Assembly (NCBI GenBank): GCA_031273645.1
Contig: JAISRM010000199.1
Span: 1-12,832 of the forward strand
Origin: Endomicrobium sp.
Lineage (GTDB): Bacteria; Elusimicrobiota; Endomicrobiia; Endomicrobiales; Endomicrobiaceae
Length of the DNA: 12,832 bases
Direction of reading: 5' to 3'
Part shown: piece after piece, positions 6,696 through 12,832 of the stretch
Position numbering within the stretch: position 1 is the first letter of the stretch
How the letters are laid out: every line of letters begins with the position of its first letter
Made by a program: the position numbers and the translations under genes
The notes under the pieces: model-generated
Seen by the model: only the letters and a program-made list of their open reading frames with translations
Database searches by the model: none
What the model was told of the DNA's origin: nothing

Positions 6696-8012
6696 TTATT
6701 TTTTATAGTTATAATCTTTTATCAATCTGTCTATGTGTCCGATGACTTGTTTTGGCGTTATCAATCTTGTGCATTCAAATTGTCTATCTGTTCCTTTGTG
6801 TTTGGGACACCAGAAAAAATCTTTATGGTCAAAGTTTTCATTGACGTCGTCCCAGCAGCCGTTACAGCCGTGGCTGTTAAAAACTCTGTAAGGATTGTCA
6901 AACTCGCATATCGGAAGAGTAAAACCGCTTATCATTATCACCGGCTTTTTACAGCACCATGCAAGCCAAGAAAGCCCGCTTGAAAGACCTATAAAAAAAT
7001 CCGCATGTTCCATTAAAGCTATTCTTTCCTGCAAACTTATATTTCCGGTAAAATCTTCCGCCCCGTAGGGTATTTGATTCCATGTAAAGTTCATTCCGCT
7101 GACATTGTCTCTGTCTATGCATAAAACTCTATAGCCTTGCGTTTTTAAATATTTTATTGCTTCCACCCAGCCAAAACCGTTATTCCACATTTTTGACTGC
7201 GACGATGCTTTTGACGCAATGCAGACATATTTTTCTTTTATCTTGCGCTCATTGCCAAGCTTTACCCTCGGCGGTTCTTCTTTGGGGTCAACGCCGAGTA
7301 TATACGCCACGCCCCTATGTAATCCCAATTTTCTAAAATCTATTGGCTGATTATTTACGTCGCCTCTGAAAAATAATCCCAATTTATAAGTTGCGTAAGG
7401 TTTTGTTATAACCGGTTTTTCCTGAGGGACGGCGGTAAATTTTATAGCCGGATATTGAGAAGCAAACAATTCCGACATTTCTTTTCCCAAAGTCAGCTCG
7501 GTTATGCAGCCGTGTTTTTGCTGAAATTTTTCCGCATAAGGCAGCCAGCCGACAATATCGCCTATTGTTCCAACGGGCATTTGTATTTGAACGTGCTTGC
7601 CTTTAAGATTTAAACTATGTTCCAAAAAAGGTTTTTGCTCGCCTTGTTTCCAAACGCGGACAGTGAAAGGAACATAATATTTTTTTGTGCTTAAAACCCA
7701 GCCGCCCTCAGTTGGAGCTGAAAACAAAATGTTTCCGCTTTCAGAGTCTTCAAGCTGAACATACCATTTGCCCTGCGGACAAAAAACTCTTGCGCCGTCG
7801 TTAAAATCATACAAAACGCCGTTGCCGCCGTCTTGCGTAGGCATTTGCGGAATGTCAACCCGAAACGGATTTTGATTTTGATTCTCGTTTTGCGCGGCAT
7901 TAACGGCAACAAAAGGAGCCGCCGCGCTGACCTGCGCAGAAATGCCTTCCGAATTAACGACCTTTAACTGCGGATCTTGCGGATTTAAATTTTGATTTGA
8001 TTGATTTTCCAT
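6696..8012 (-). CDS. Autotransporter strand-loop-strand O-heptosyltransferase (Aah/TibC type)
   Basis: Enzymes of this family (Aah, TibC) transfer heptose from ADP-heptose to serines in the repeat loops of autotransporter passengers in the cytoplasm before secretion. The 438-residue product has a GT9-like C-terminal half: YVCIASKASSQSKMW (262-276), then ADFFIGLSSGLSWLAW (337-352) in the nucleotide-sugar-binding region, followed by PVIMISGF. Cys383, Cys386, Cys402 and Cys414 (CNGC, WC, EC) match the four-cysteine iron-binding finger of the family. The N-terminal domain (about 65-170) contains WYVQLEDSESGNILFSAP and VGTIGDIVGWLPYAEKF. Residues 1-60 are rich in Asn, Gln and Ala and look disordered. 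GAGAG precedes the ATG. It lies 244 bases downstream of its probable substrate; in E. coli aah lies upstream of aidA, so the order is reversed. No ADP-heptose synthesis gene is in the window. Confidence 0.9.
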   Translation of the reverse strand: MENQSNQNLNPQDPQLKVVNSEGISAQVSAAAPFVAVNAAQNENQNQNPFRVDIPQMPTQDGGNGVLYDFNDGARVFCPQGKWYVQLEDSESGNILFSAPTEGGWVLSTKKYYVPFTVRVWKQGEQKPFLEHSLNLKGKHVQIQMPVGTIGDIVGWLPYAEKFQQKHGCITELTLGKEMSELFASQYPAIKFTAVPQEKPVITKPYATYKLGLFFRGDVNNQPIDFRKLGLHRGVAYILGVDPKEEPPRVKLGNERKIKEKYVCIASKASSQSKMWNNGFGWVEAIKYLKTQGYRVLCIDRDNVSGMNFTWNQIPYGAEDFTGNISLQERIALMEHADFFIGLSSGLSWLAWCCKKPVIMISGFTLPICEFDNPYRVFNSHGCNGCWDDVNENFDHKDFFWCPKHKGTDRQFECTRLITPKQVIGHIDRLIKDYNYKK

Positions 8013-8066
8013 TTCACTCTCGTATTGATATTTTTGTTTACTCTAAACAACTTGCGCGTTTGCTTC

Positions 8067-8095
8067 TCATTAAATGTCATCGATGAGTATGTCAA
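8067..8095 (-). promoter_or_regulatory. Weak candidate promoter for the heptosyltransferase gene
   Basis: Minus-strand TTGACA (8090-8095) is a perfect -35 box, but 17 bases on the -10 is only TAATGA (8067-8072). The spacer contains the palindrome TCATCGATGA (8077-8086). If active, it would let the enzyme be made separately from the autotransporter. Confidence 0.25.
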
Positions 8096-8154
8096 TATCA
8101 ATAAAATGACGGCAAAAACTTTCTCACAGCTGATAAGCGCTTTCGCCGCTATGA

Positions 8155-8216
8155 CGGCTGCAATTTGACAGTTAAGGCGCAAACGGCGCAGCGTTTTTAC
8201 CGTCAAATTGCAGCCG
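8155..8216. repeat. Perfect 15-bp inverted repeat between autotransporter and heptosyltransferase
   Basis: CGGCTGCAATTTGAC (8155-8169) is exactly repeated in inverted form at 8202-8216 around a 32-base interior that itself contains AAACG/CGTTT and GCGC/GCGC pairings. It begins 41 bases after the autotransporter stop. No U-tract follows on either strand, so it is not a canonical terminator; it could block 3' exonucleases or partly stop transcription, lowering the enzyme level relative to the autotransporter. The remainder of the 244-base spacer has a pyrimidine-rich stretch (8217-8250) and no gene. Confidence 0.7.
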
Positions 8217-8256
8217 ATCTATCTGTTATCTATTCTCTCTCTGTTGTTTTCTGCCG

Positions 8257-11200
8257 TTAAAAACTGTATCTCGCCCCTAAATTTCCGCCTGCGGCTTGTA
8301 TTGCTTCGTTTGTCTCATAATTGATATTTCCAAAGATTGCTATTACATCCGTTAATTTTACATTTACGCCGATACGCGCTTCTATGCCGCTTTTGGCAAT
8401 GTCGGCTTCATAAGTCGTATTGTCATAAGTTATTTTGTCTTTGCCCGTTAAACCTTGAACATAAAACACTTCTATAACGGGTTTAAATATTTCTATGCCC
8501 GTCCAGCCTAATGTAATGCCAATCTTTGCATTTGCATAAGTCATTGCGTCGTATTTTAAATTGCCTATGCCGTTTTCTACTTGAACGTCGCCGGAGCCTG
8601 CATTCATCAACAAAATTCCGGCTTTAGGCTCTATTTTTAACGCGCCTTTGTTAAACGTTTTGCCGCCTTCTAACGCAAAAGCAAAAACGCTGCGAGACGG
8701 TTCGTATTTTAATTCCGTTCCGTTGGCGGCATAATTTGTCATTTCAAGGCTTGTAAAAAATCCTTTGACCAAAGCGTCTATATAAAAATTCTTTTCGCTT
8801 AAGAACGCAGCATACAGCCCGACGCTTGGCATTGCGCCGGAAGCTTTTGCATATTCGCCGCTTTCCTGTTTAGTTTTTATTTCGCCCGCATCGGCATACC
8901 CTAAAGCAAGCCCCGTATATAATTTGCCGCCGCCTAAAGCAAAAGCTTTGTCATAACCGGCTTCTATATTGTAGATGCTTATGTCGGTTTTAGTTAAATC
9001 GTCAAGCGTTGCGCTTGCTCCGCCTGCTTTTGCCCAAAACCCGTTTAGTTTTTCCATATTGCCCAAAGCCCTTATATCTCCAAGCCGGTTTTCAAGACTT
9101 GCTATTTGAGTTTTTGCCATTACCGTGTTTATAATTGGAACATTTGCCATTGTTTTAAACGTATTTGTAAGCGCGCCTAAAGAACGCAGGAAATAGTCAT
9201 ATTGCTGCTCAGCGCTTCCGTTGCCTTTAAAAAGTCCGTAAGAATAAGCTCCTGTGTCAATTTTTCTGCCGTCCAATGCAAAAGTTCCTGTTGCGCCTGC
9301 CGCAGCGTCTATATCTACTACTTTTATACCGTCGCCCGACATTTGACCGCCTGAACCGCCGACATTTGTTACTTTTAATAAAATATCCCCGTTATAATTA
9401 CCGGTAACTTTTATTAAGTCCGAAGGCGAGTTCTCGCTTCCAAGAGCGGCGTTCATTTCCACAACGGGATTATTTGAAGCGGACAAATTTTGTATAGTTA
9501 AAATATTTCCGCCATTTGCGCCGTCGCGCATATCTACGCTTGCGCCGTCTAATACAAGATTATTCACTATGCTGTCTTTAGTGTTTGTCCATTTCCCGCC
9601 GGAAATATTTAAATTGGCTAAATTCGCATCAATTTTTCCGTTTAAAGTTCCGCCGGAATTAACATTTATATCTCCATAAGCTATGGCGCCGGCTGAAAGA
9701 TTAACTATCGCTGAGTTATTTATTATAGTATTTCCCTGTATTATGCCTCCGGAAAAAACGACTTGCGAACCGTTAGAGTTCAGAGTTGTATTGTCCGCAT
9801 AACCGCCTGCCAAAACTTCTTGTATGCCGTTGGCAACAGTTGTTTCAACAGCGTCGCCCGCAACCGTTTGAACCGCCGCTTCTGTAACAGTTCCGCTGAT
9901 TATTGTTGAAACTGCGCTTGCGTAAGCTAAAATATTTTGAACTCCGCCGGCATAAACGGCAGCGCCGCTTGCATAACCGTTTGATAAAATATTTTGCGTC
10001 CCCAAGTTATTTATTACCGTTGAAACTGCGCTTGCGCCGGAAGAAACAATTTGCGCAGCATTATTGTTTAGCGTTGTATTAACCGCCAAACCGCCGGCCA
10101 GCACGTTCTGCGCGCCGTTGCGAACATTTGTTTGCAAAGCTATCCCCGCAACATTTTGAGTTCCTATTGTTAAAACAGCGCCGCTGATTACTGTTGAAAC
10201 TGCAACGCCATTTTCGGAAATATTTTGAACTCCGCCGGCAGCAACATTTGCGCCATTTGCAGAACCTGAAGTCAAAATATTTTGCGTCCCGCCGCTGATT
10301 ACTGTTGAAACTGCATTGCCGTTTTCGGAAACATTTTGAACTCCGCCGGAATAAATCTCCGCGCCGCTTGCAGAACCTGAAGTCAAAATATTTTGCGTCC
10401 CGCCGCTGATTATTGTTGAAACTGCGTTGCCGTTTGCGGAAACATTTTGAACTCCGCCGGAATAAATTTCCGCGCCGTTTGCAGAACCTGAAGTCAAAAT
10501 ATTTTGCGTCCCGCCGCTGATTACTGTTGAAACTGCATTGCCGTTTGCGGAAACATTTTGAACTCCGCCGGAATAAACGGCAGCGCTGATTGCATAACCG
10601 TCGGCTGAAATATTTTGCGTCCCCCGGTTATTTATTACCGTTGAAACTGCGCTTGCGCCGGAAGAAACAATTTGCGCAGCATTATTGTTTAGCGTTGTAT
10701 TAACCGCCGAACCTCCAGACAGCACGTTCTGTATGCCGTTGCGAACGATTGTTTGTAAAGCTATCCCCGCAACATTTTGAGTTCCTATTGTTAAAATAGT
10801 GCCGCTGATTGTTGTTGAAACTGCGTTGCCGTTTGCGGAAACATTTTGAACTCCGCCGGCAGCAACATTTGTTCCGCTTGCAGAACCTGCAGCCAAAATA
10901 TTTTGCCTCCCGCCGCTGATTACTGTTGAAGCTGCGTTACCATATGCGGAAACATTTTGAACTCCGCCGGAATAAATCTCCGCGCCGTTTGCAGAAGCTG
11001 AACCCAAAATAAGTTGTATCCCGCCGGAATAAATCTTCGTGTCATTTGCAATTCCGCCTACCGAAATTACTTGGGAACCGCCGTTATATATTGCAAAATT
11101 GCTTGCCACGCCGTTTAAAAGGGAAAAAGAAGCGCCGCCTTCCCTGTTTCCCAAGATAACAGTTGAAGTATCTCCGCCTACAACGCTTGCGTTAATATTT

Positions 11201-12300
11201 CCGCCCGCATATTGAGATACTCCAATACTCTGCCCTCCGACTGCAACGCGCTGCGTTGCGCCGCTATATACAAATGCGCTGCTTGCAATGGCTCCGGAGG
11301 AAACAGTCTGATATCCTCCTGTTTGAATTGCAGTTGAATACGCGTTCCCCGAAAGGAACTGAGAGCCTCCACTATTAATAGACGTATAATTAGCGCTTGC
11401 GCCGGCATGCACATTTTGGCTTCCGCCGTTTATCGTTGTGTTACTTGCGCCGCCATACACATCTTGGTATCCGCCGTTTATCGTTGTGTTGCTTGCCAAA
11501 CCGCCATATATGACATCTTGGGTTCCGCTGCTATTGATTATTGTGTTGTTTGCAGCTGCAGCTACCTGTTGACTCCCGCCGCTGTTAATTGTTGTAAAAT
11601 CTGCGCTTCCTCCATTGCCTACATATTGATTGCCGCCGTTTATTGTTGCGCTTACAGCCGTGGCGCCGCTTAAAATTTGCCTTCCGCCATTAATTGTCGT
11701 ATTGCTTACAATACCTCCAGACGACACTACCTGAGAACCTAAAGCATTGATTTCAGTAAAGTTGACCAAAGCTCCGCTTGCAACAAATTGCGCGCCGCCG
11801 CTTATTATTGTTCCACTGGCGTGTCCGCTAGTATAAACAGATTGAGCGCCGGATATGATAATAGTGCCGAATGCAGATCCGCTGCCGTGTATGTTCTGCG
11901 CTGTATATGCCCCTCCTGAAATTATTGTTGAAGAAGTCCTTCCCCCTGCCCAAACGTCTTGAACTGCAGTATTATCGCCGCCTGCAATAGTTATATTGCT
12001 GGTTGCGCCGTTTGAATACACAGATTGATAGCCTAATGTAATAGTTTCTCCATTAACAGTTTGACCTGCGCCTACGCTTGTAGTATGCCCTTGAGCCGAC
12101 GGCGCAAGGTTTCCCATAAGCATTGCGGTAATGGTTCCCGTAAGAATAACTTTCTTGCCTCCTGCCACAACCTGATTTATGAATGGATTATGCACAGCGG
12201 AACTATATTGAGAAGATACATATTCTGCGCTGTTAAAATAGTCTGCGACAGAAACTGCGCAACACGAAGATGAAACAAAATTATCGGTAGGTCTATGCAC
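8257..12300 (-). CDS. AIDA-I/TibA-like autotransporter adhesin with strand-loop-strand repeats
   Basis: This is a type Va autotransporter of 1347 residues, exported by Sec and displayed on the outer membrane. GTG start with AAGGAG six bases upstream. Residues 1-48 form an unusual polar leader, then GGKK, a hydrophobic stretch (51-65) and a likely signal-peptidase site near 66-71. Residues about 75-850 are roughly forty 19-residue repeats of the type GGxQNVxxxGxAxxTxI, predicted to form a beta-helix and to carry heptosylated serines. About 850-1060 is a pertactin-like linker ending with QQYDYFLRSLGAL. About 1060-1347 is the 12-strand beta-barrel, with GFWAKAGG at 1087-1094, ending GARYSF with the terminal aromatic needed by the BAM machinery. 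The neighbouring heptosyltransferase is the likely modifying enzyme. Function is probably adhesion or aggregation, by analogy only. Confidence 0.93.
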   Translation of the reverse strand: MHRPTDNFVSSSCCAVSVADYFNSAEYVSSQYSSAVHNPFINQVVAGGKKVILTGTITAMLMGNLAPSAQGHTTSVGAGQTVNGETITLGYQSVYSNGATSNITIAGGDNTAVQDVWAGGRTSSTIISGGAYTAQNIHGSGSAFGTIIISGAQSVYTSGHASGTIISGGAQFVASGALVNFTEINALGSQVVSSGGIVSNTTINGGRQILSGATAVSATINGGNQYVGNGGSADFTTINSGGSQQVAAAANNTIINSSGTQDVIYGGLASNTTINGGYQDVYGGASNTTINGGSQNVHAGASANYTSINSGGSQFLSGNAYSTAIQTGGYQTVSSGAIASSAFVYSGATQRVAVGGQSIGVSQYAGGNINASVVGGDTSTVILGNREGGASFSLLNGVASNFAIYNGGSQVISVGGIANDTKIYSGGIQLILGSASANGAEIYSGGVQNVSAYGNAASTVISGGRQNILAAGSASGTNVAAGGVQNVSANGNAVSTTISGTILTIGTQNVAGIALQTIVRNGIQNVLSGGSAVNTTLNNNAAQIVSSGASAVSTVINNRGTQNISADGYAISAAVYSGGVQNVSANGNAVSTVISGGTQNILTSGSANGAEIYSGGVQNVSANGNAVSTIISGGTQNILTSGSASGAEIYSGGVQNVSENGNAVSTVISGGTQNILTSGSANGANVAAGGVQNISENGVAVSTVISGAVLTIGTQNVAGIALQTNVRNGAQNVLAGGLAVNTTLNNNAAQIVSSGASAVSTVINNLGTQNILSNGYASGAAVYAGGVQNILAYASAVSTIISGTVTEAAVQTVAGDAVETTVANGIQEVLAGGYADNTTLNSNGSQVVFSGGIIQGNTIINNSAIVNLSAGAIAYGDINVNSGGTLNGKIDANLANLNISGGKWTNTKDSIVNNLVLDGASVDMRDGANGGNILTIQNLSASNNPVVEMNAALGSENSPSDLIKVTGNYNGDILLKVTNVGGSGGQMSGDGIKVVDIDAAAGATGTFALDGRKIDTGAYSYGLFKGNGSAEQQYDYFLRSLGALTNTFKTMANVPIINTVMAKTQIASLENRLGDIRALGNMEKLNGFWAKAGGASATLDDLTKTDISIYNIEAGYDKAFALGGGKLYTGLALGYADAGEIKTKQESGEYAKASGAMPSVGLYAAFLSEKNFYIDALVKGFFTSLEMTNYAANGTELKYEPSRSVFAFALEGGKTFNKGALKIEPKAGILLMNAGSGDVQVENGIGNLKYDAMTYANAKIGITLGWTGIEIFKPVIEVFYVQGLTGKDKITYDNTTYEADIAKSGIEARIGVNVKLTDVIAIFGNINYETNEAIQAAGGNLGARYSF
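9938..11001. repeat. Large in-frame duplication in the autotransporter passenger
   Basis: The segment 9938 to about 10380 aligns with 10559 to about 11001 at a constant offset of 621 bases (207 codons). Checked anchor pairs are 9941/10562, 9971/10592, 10021/10642 and 10151/10772. Runs of several tens of bases are identical, including third positions, which points to recent duplication or gene conversion rather than only protein-level selection. Each copy holds the same order of units, including the distinctive NNNAAQIVSSGASAVSTV segment. Confidence 0.85.
10261..10593. repeat. Three tandem 111-bp repeats
   Basis: Units start at 10261, 10372 and 10483, each 111 bases (37 codons, i.e. two strand-loop-strand elements). 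The first two differ at five positions. The third matches until about its last 15 bases, where it switches to another unit type. They encode the alternation of GGTQNILTSGSA and GGVQNVSxNGNAVSTV motifs. A further diverged unit occurs around 10890-11000. Confidence 0.9.
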
Positions 12301-12306
12301 TTTGAA

Positions 12307-12312
12307 CTCCTT
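12307..12312 (-). promoter_or_regulatory. Ribosome binding site for the autotransporter GTG start
   Basis: AAGGAG on the minus strand, six bases before the GTG at 12300. It is a near-perfect Shine-Dalgarno sequence and supports this start over an internal GTG at 12168, which would give a conventional short signal peptide. Confidence 0.75.
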
Positions 12313-12347
12313 TTTAAATTAATTTGCCGTCGGCGCGATATAAGCCG

Positions 12348-12353
12348 ATTATA
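12348..12353 (-). promoter_or_regulatory. Consensus -10 box upstream of the autotransporter
   Basis: Minus-strand TATAAT, 47 bases before the GTG start, leaving a leader of about 40 bases. The position 17 bases upstream holds AAATTT, a poor -35, so the promoter is uncertain or activator-dependent. It overlaps the last codons of the pseudogene. Confidence 0.35.
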
Positions 12354-12710
12354 TGTAGTATCTTTCTCTCAAATTTGCAATCAAATTGCCAAAAGCCCGA
12401 ATCTGTTATTGTTGCCGCCAAGACCTAATTCTGTTGAAACCGACAAATTAGAAGCTATAAAATATTCTGCTCCCGCGCCGGCTGAAATGGATACCTCCAT
12501 ATATTTCATATCGTATCTTAGCGCTAAGCTGTCTGCGCTTACGAGCGCGCCGAAATTATTGATAACAAGTCCTATGCGTCTAAACTGCCGCTGTTTACAG
12601 ACGCTTTCTGTTTTGTTTTAGCTTTAAGTTTGTTGCGCCGTAAAACCGTAAGATGAACATACTGAAACCGCCAAGACTGTAACAAAATACAAAATCAAAA
12701 CTTTTTTCAT
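12349..12710 (-). pseudogene. Decayed small outer-membrane beta-barrel protein gene
   Basis: On the minus strand an ATG at 12710, with GGGG seven bases upstream, opens a classic signal peptide (MKKVLILYFVTVLAVSVCSS then YGFTAQQT), but the frame meets TAA at 12624-12626 and again at 12618-12620. The same frame then stays open and reads like outer-membrane beta-strands: RRIGLVINNFGALVSADS, LALRYDMKYMEVSISAGAG and AEYFIASNLSVSTELGLG. It ends at a TGA at 12381-12383. A shift of frame near 12390 would continue into FGNLIANLRERYYI and stop at 12349-12351, which looks like a proper terminal barrel strand. The whole is about 120 codons, short even for a small barrel, so internal sequence may also be lost. 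Two stops plus a frameshift indicate a non-functional remnant. I do not recognise the exact family. Confidence 0.6.
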
Positions 12711-12734
12711 GTTATCCCCTTTTTTTAACGACAG

Positions 12735-12763
12735 ATTTTAACTACAGAACAAATGTAGTTTAA
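12735..12763 (-). promoter_or_regulatory. Possible promoter with palindrome upstream of the pseudogene
   Basis: Minus-strand TTAAAC (12758-12763), 17 bases, TAAAAT (12735-12740). The spacer is almost filled by an inverted repeat, AACTACA (12740-12746) and TGTAGTT (12754-12760) with a 7-base gap, which would suit an operator. The -35 match is weak (three of six). Confidence 0.3.
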
Positions 12764-12803
12764 TAATAAAAAACGCTTGTCTTAAGTAAAAAGACAAGCG
12801 TTT
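12761..12803 (-). terminator. Strong intrinsic terminator of a gene beyond the right edge
   Basis: AAACGCTTGTCTT (12771-12783) and AAGACAAGCGTTT (12791-12803) form a perfect 13-bp stem with a 7-base loop. On the minus strand the stem runs into six T's (12768-12773) and further T-rich sequence, the standard terminator form. It should end a minus-strand gene lying past 12832. On the plus strand it is followed by AAAGTTTTGTTT, so weak bidirectional action is possible. Confidence 0.85.
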
Positions 12804-12832
12804 AAAGTTTTGTTTATATTTTTATATGTTAT

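Noticed and set aside
8106..8158. Direct repeat ATGACGGC at 8106-8113 and 8151-8158
   Set aside because: Only 8 bp and not flanking any recognisable element; it may be chance.
8155..8216. Miniature transposable element defined by the 15-bp inverted repeats
   Set aside because: The element is only 62 bases, no clear target-site duplication flanks it, and no second copy exists in the window; left as an unexplained inverted repeat.
9938..11001. Regular repeats that might suggest a CRISPR array
   Set aside because: The repeats are contiguous, 111 bases long, in frame, and translate into the strand-loop-strand units of a single open coding sequence; there are no unique spacers of constant length.
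12295..12621. Plus-strand open frame of 108 codons opposite the pseudogene
   Set aside because: No ribosome binding site and no recognisable protein features; the opposite strand carries a signal peptide and beta-strand-like sequence, so this frame is a mirror of it.
12708..12710. Signal peptide at 12710 as that of a lipoprotein
   Set aside because: The residue before the cysteine in AVSVC is valine, which does not fit the lipobox requirement for a small residue at -1.

Overview
The window is a block of bacterial chromosome, moderately AT-rich, with every supported gene on the minus strand, so transcription runs from high to low coordinates. It has two parts. Positions 1-6460 hold the end of the ribosomal-protein superoperon in near-universal order: adk, map, infA, rpmJ, rpsM, rpsK, rpsD, rpoA, rplQ. 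The cell-shape gene mreB follows and is cut by the window edge. Positions 6696-12832 are an accessory cell-surface region: a protein heptosyltransferase of the Aah/TibC type, a 1347-residue repeat-rich autotransporter that is its likely substrate, a decayed outer-membrane-protein gene, and a strong terminator closing whatever lies beyond the right edge.

The autotransporter beta-barrel ending in phenylalanine, the signal peptides and MreB indicate a diderm, rod-forming bacterium. The zinc-binding forms of S4, L36 and adenylate kinase, and the mixture of surface autotransporters with moderate AT-richness, would fit a host-associated Elusimicrobiota-like lineage. That placement is only an impression and has low confidence.

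Layout from transcription start to end: terminator of an upstream gene (12761-12803); outer-membrane protein pseudogene (12349-12710); autotransporter (8257-12300, GTG start with a good ribosome binding site); a spacer with a perfect 15-bp inverted repeat (8155-8216); heptosyltransferase (6696-8012); a likely terminator (6596-6627); a possible promoter and a long interrupted hairpin in front of adk; then adk to rplQ, and mreB. In most bacteria secY sits directly upstream of adk. Here that junction carries the surface locus instead, so adk appears to start its own transcription unit.

The two surface genes make a plausible working pair. The autotransporter passenger is built of about 19-residue strand-loop-strand repeats of the AIDA-I/TibA type, and the neighbour is the enzyme class that adds heptose to serines in such repeats in the cytoplasm before export. 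The repeats are highly similar at DNA level (111-bp tandem units and a larger block duplicated at a 621-bp offset), so the passenger could change length in frame by recombination. The ribosomal-protein part looks functional and conventional in protein content, but its intergenic gaps are unusually wide (41-193 bp, except the rpoA/rplQ overlap) and most contain an inverted repeat just after a stop codon. No RNA genes, insertion sequences or CRISPR arrays were seen.
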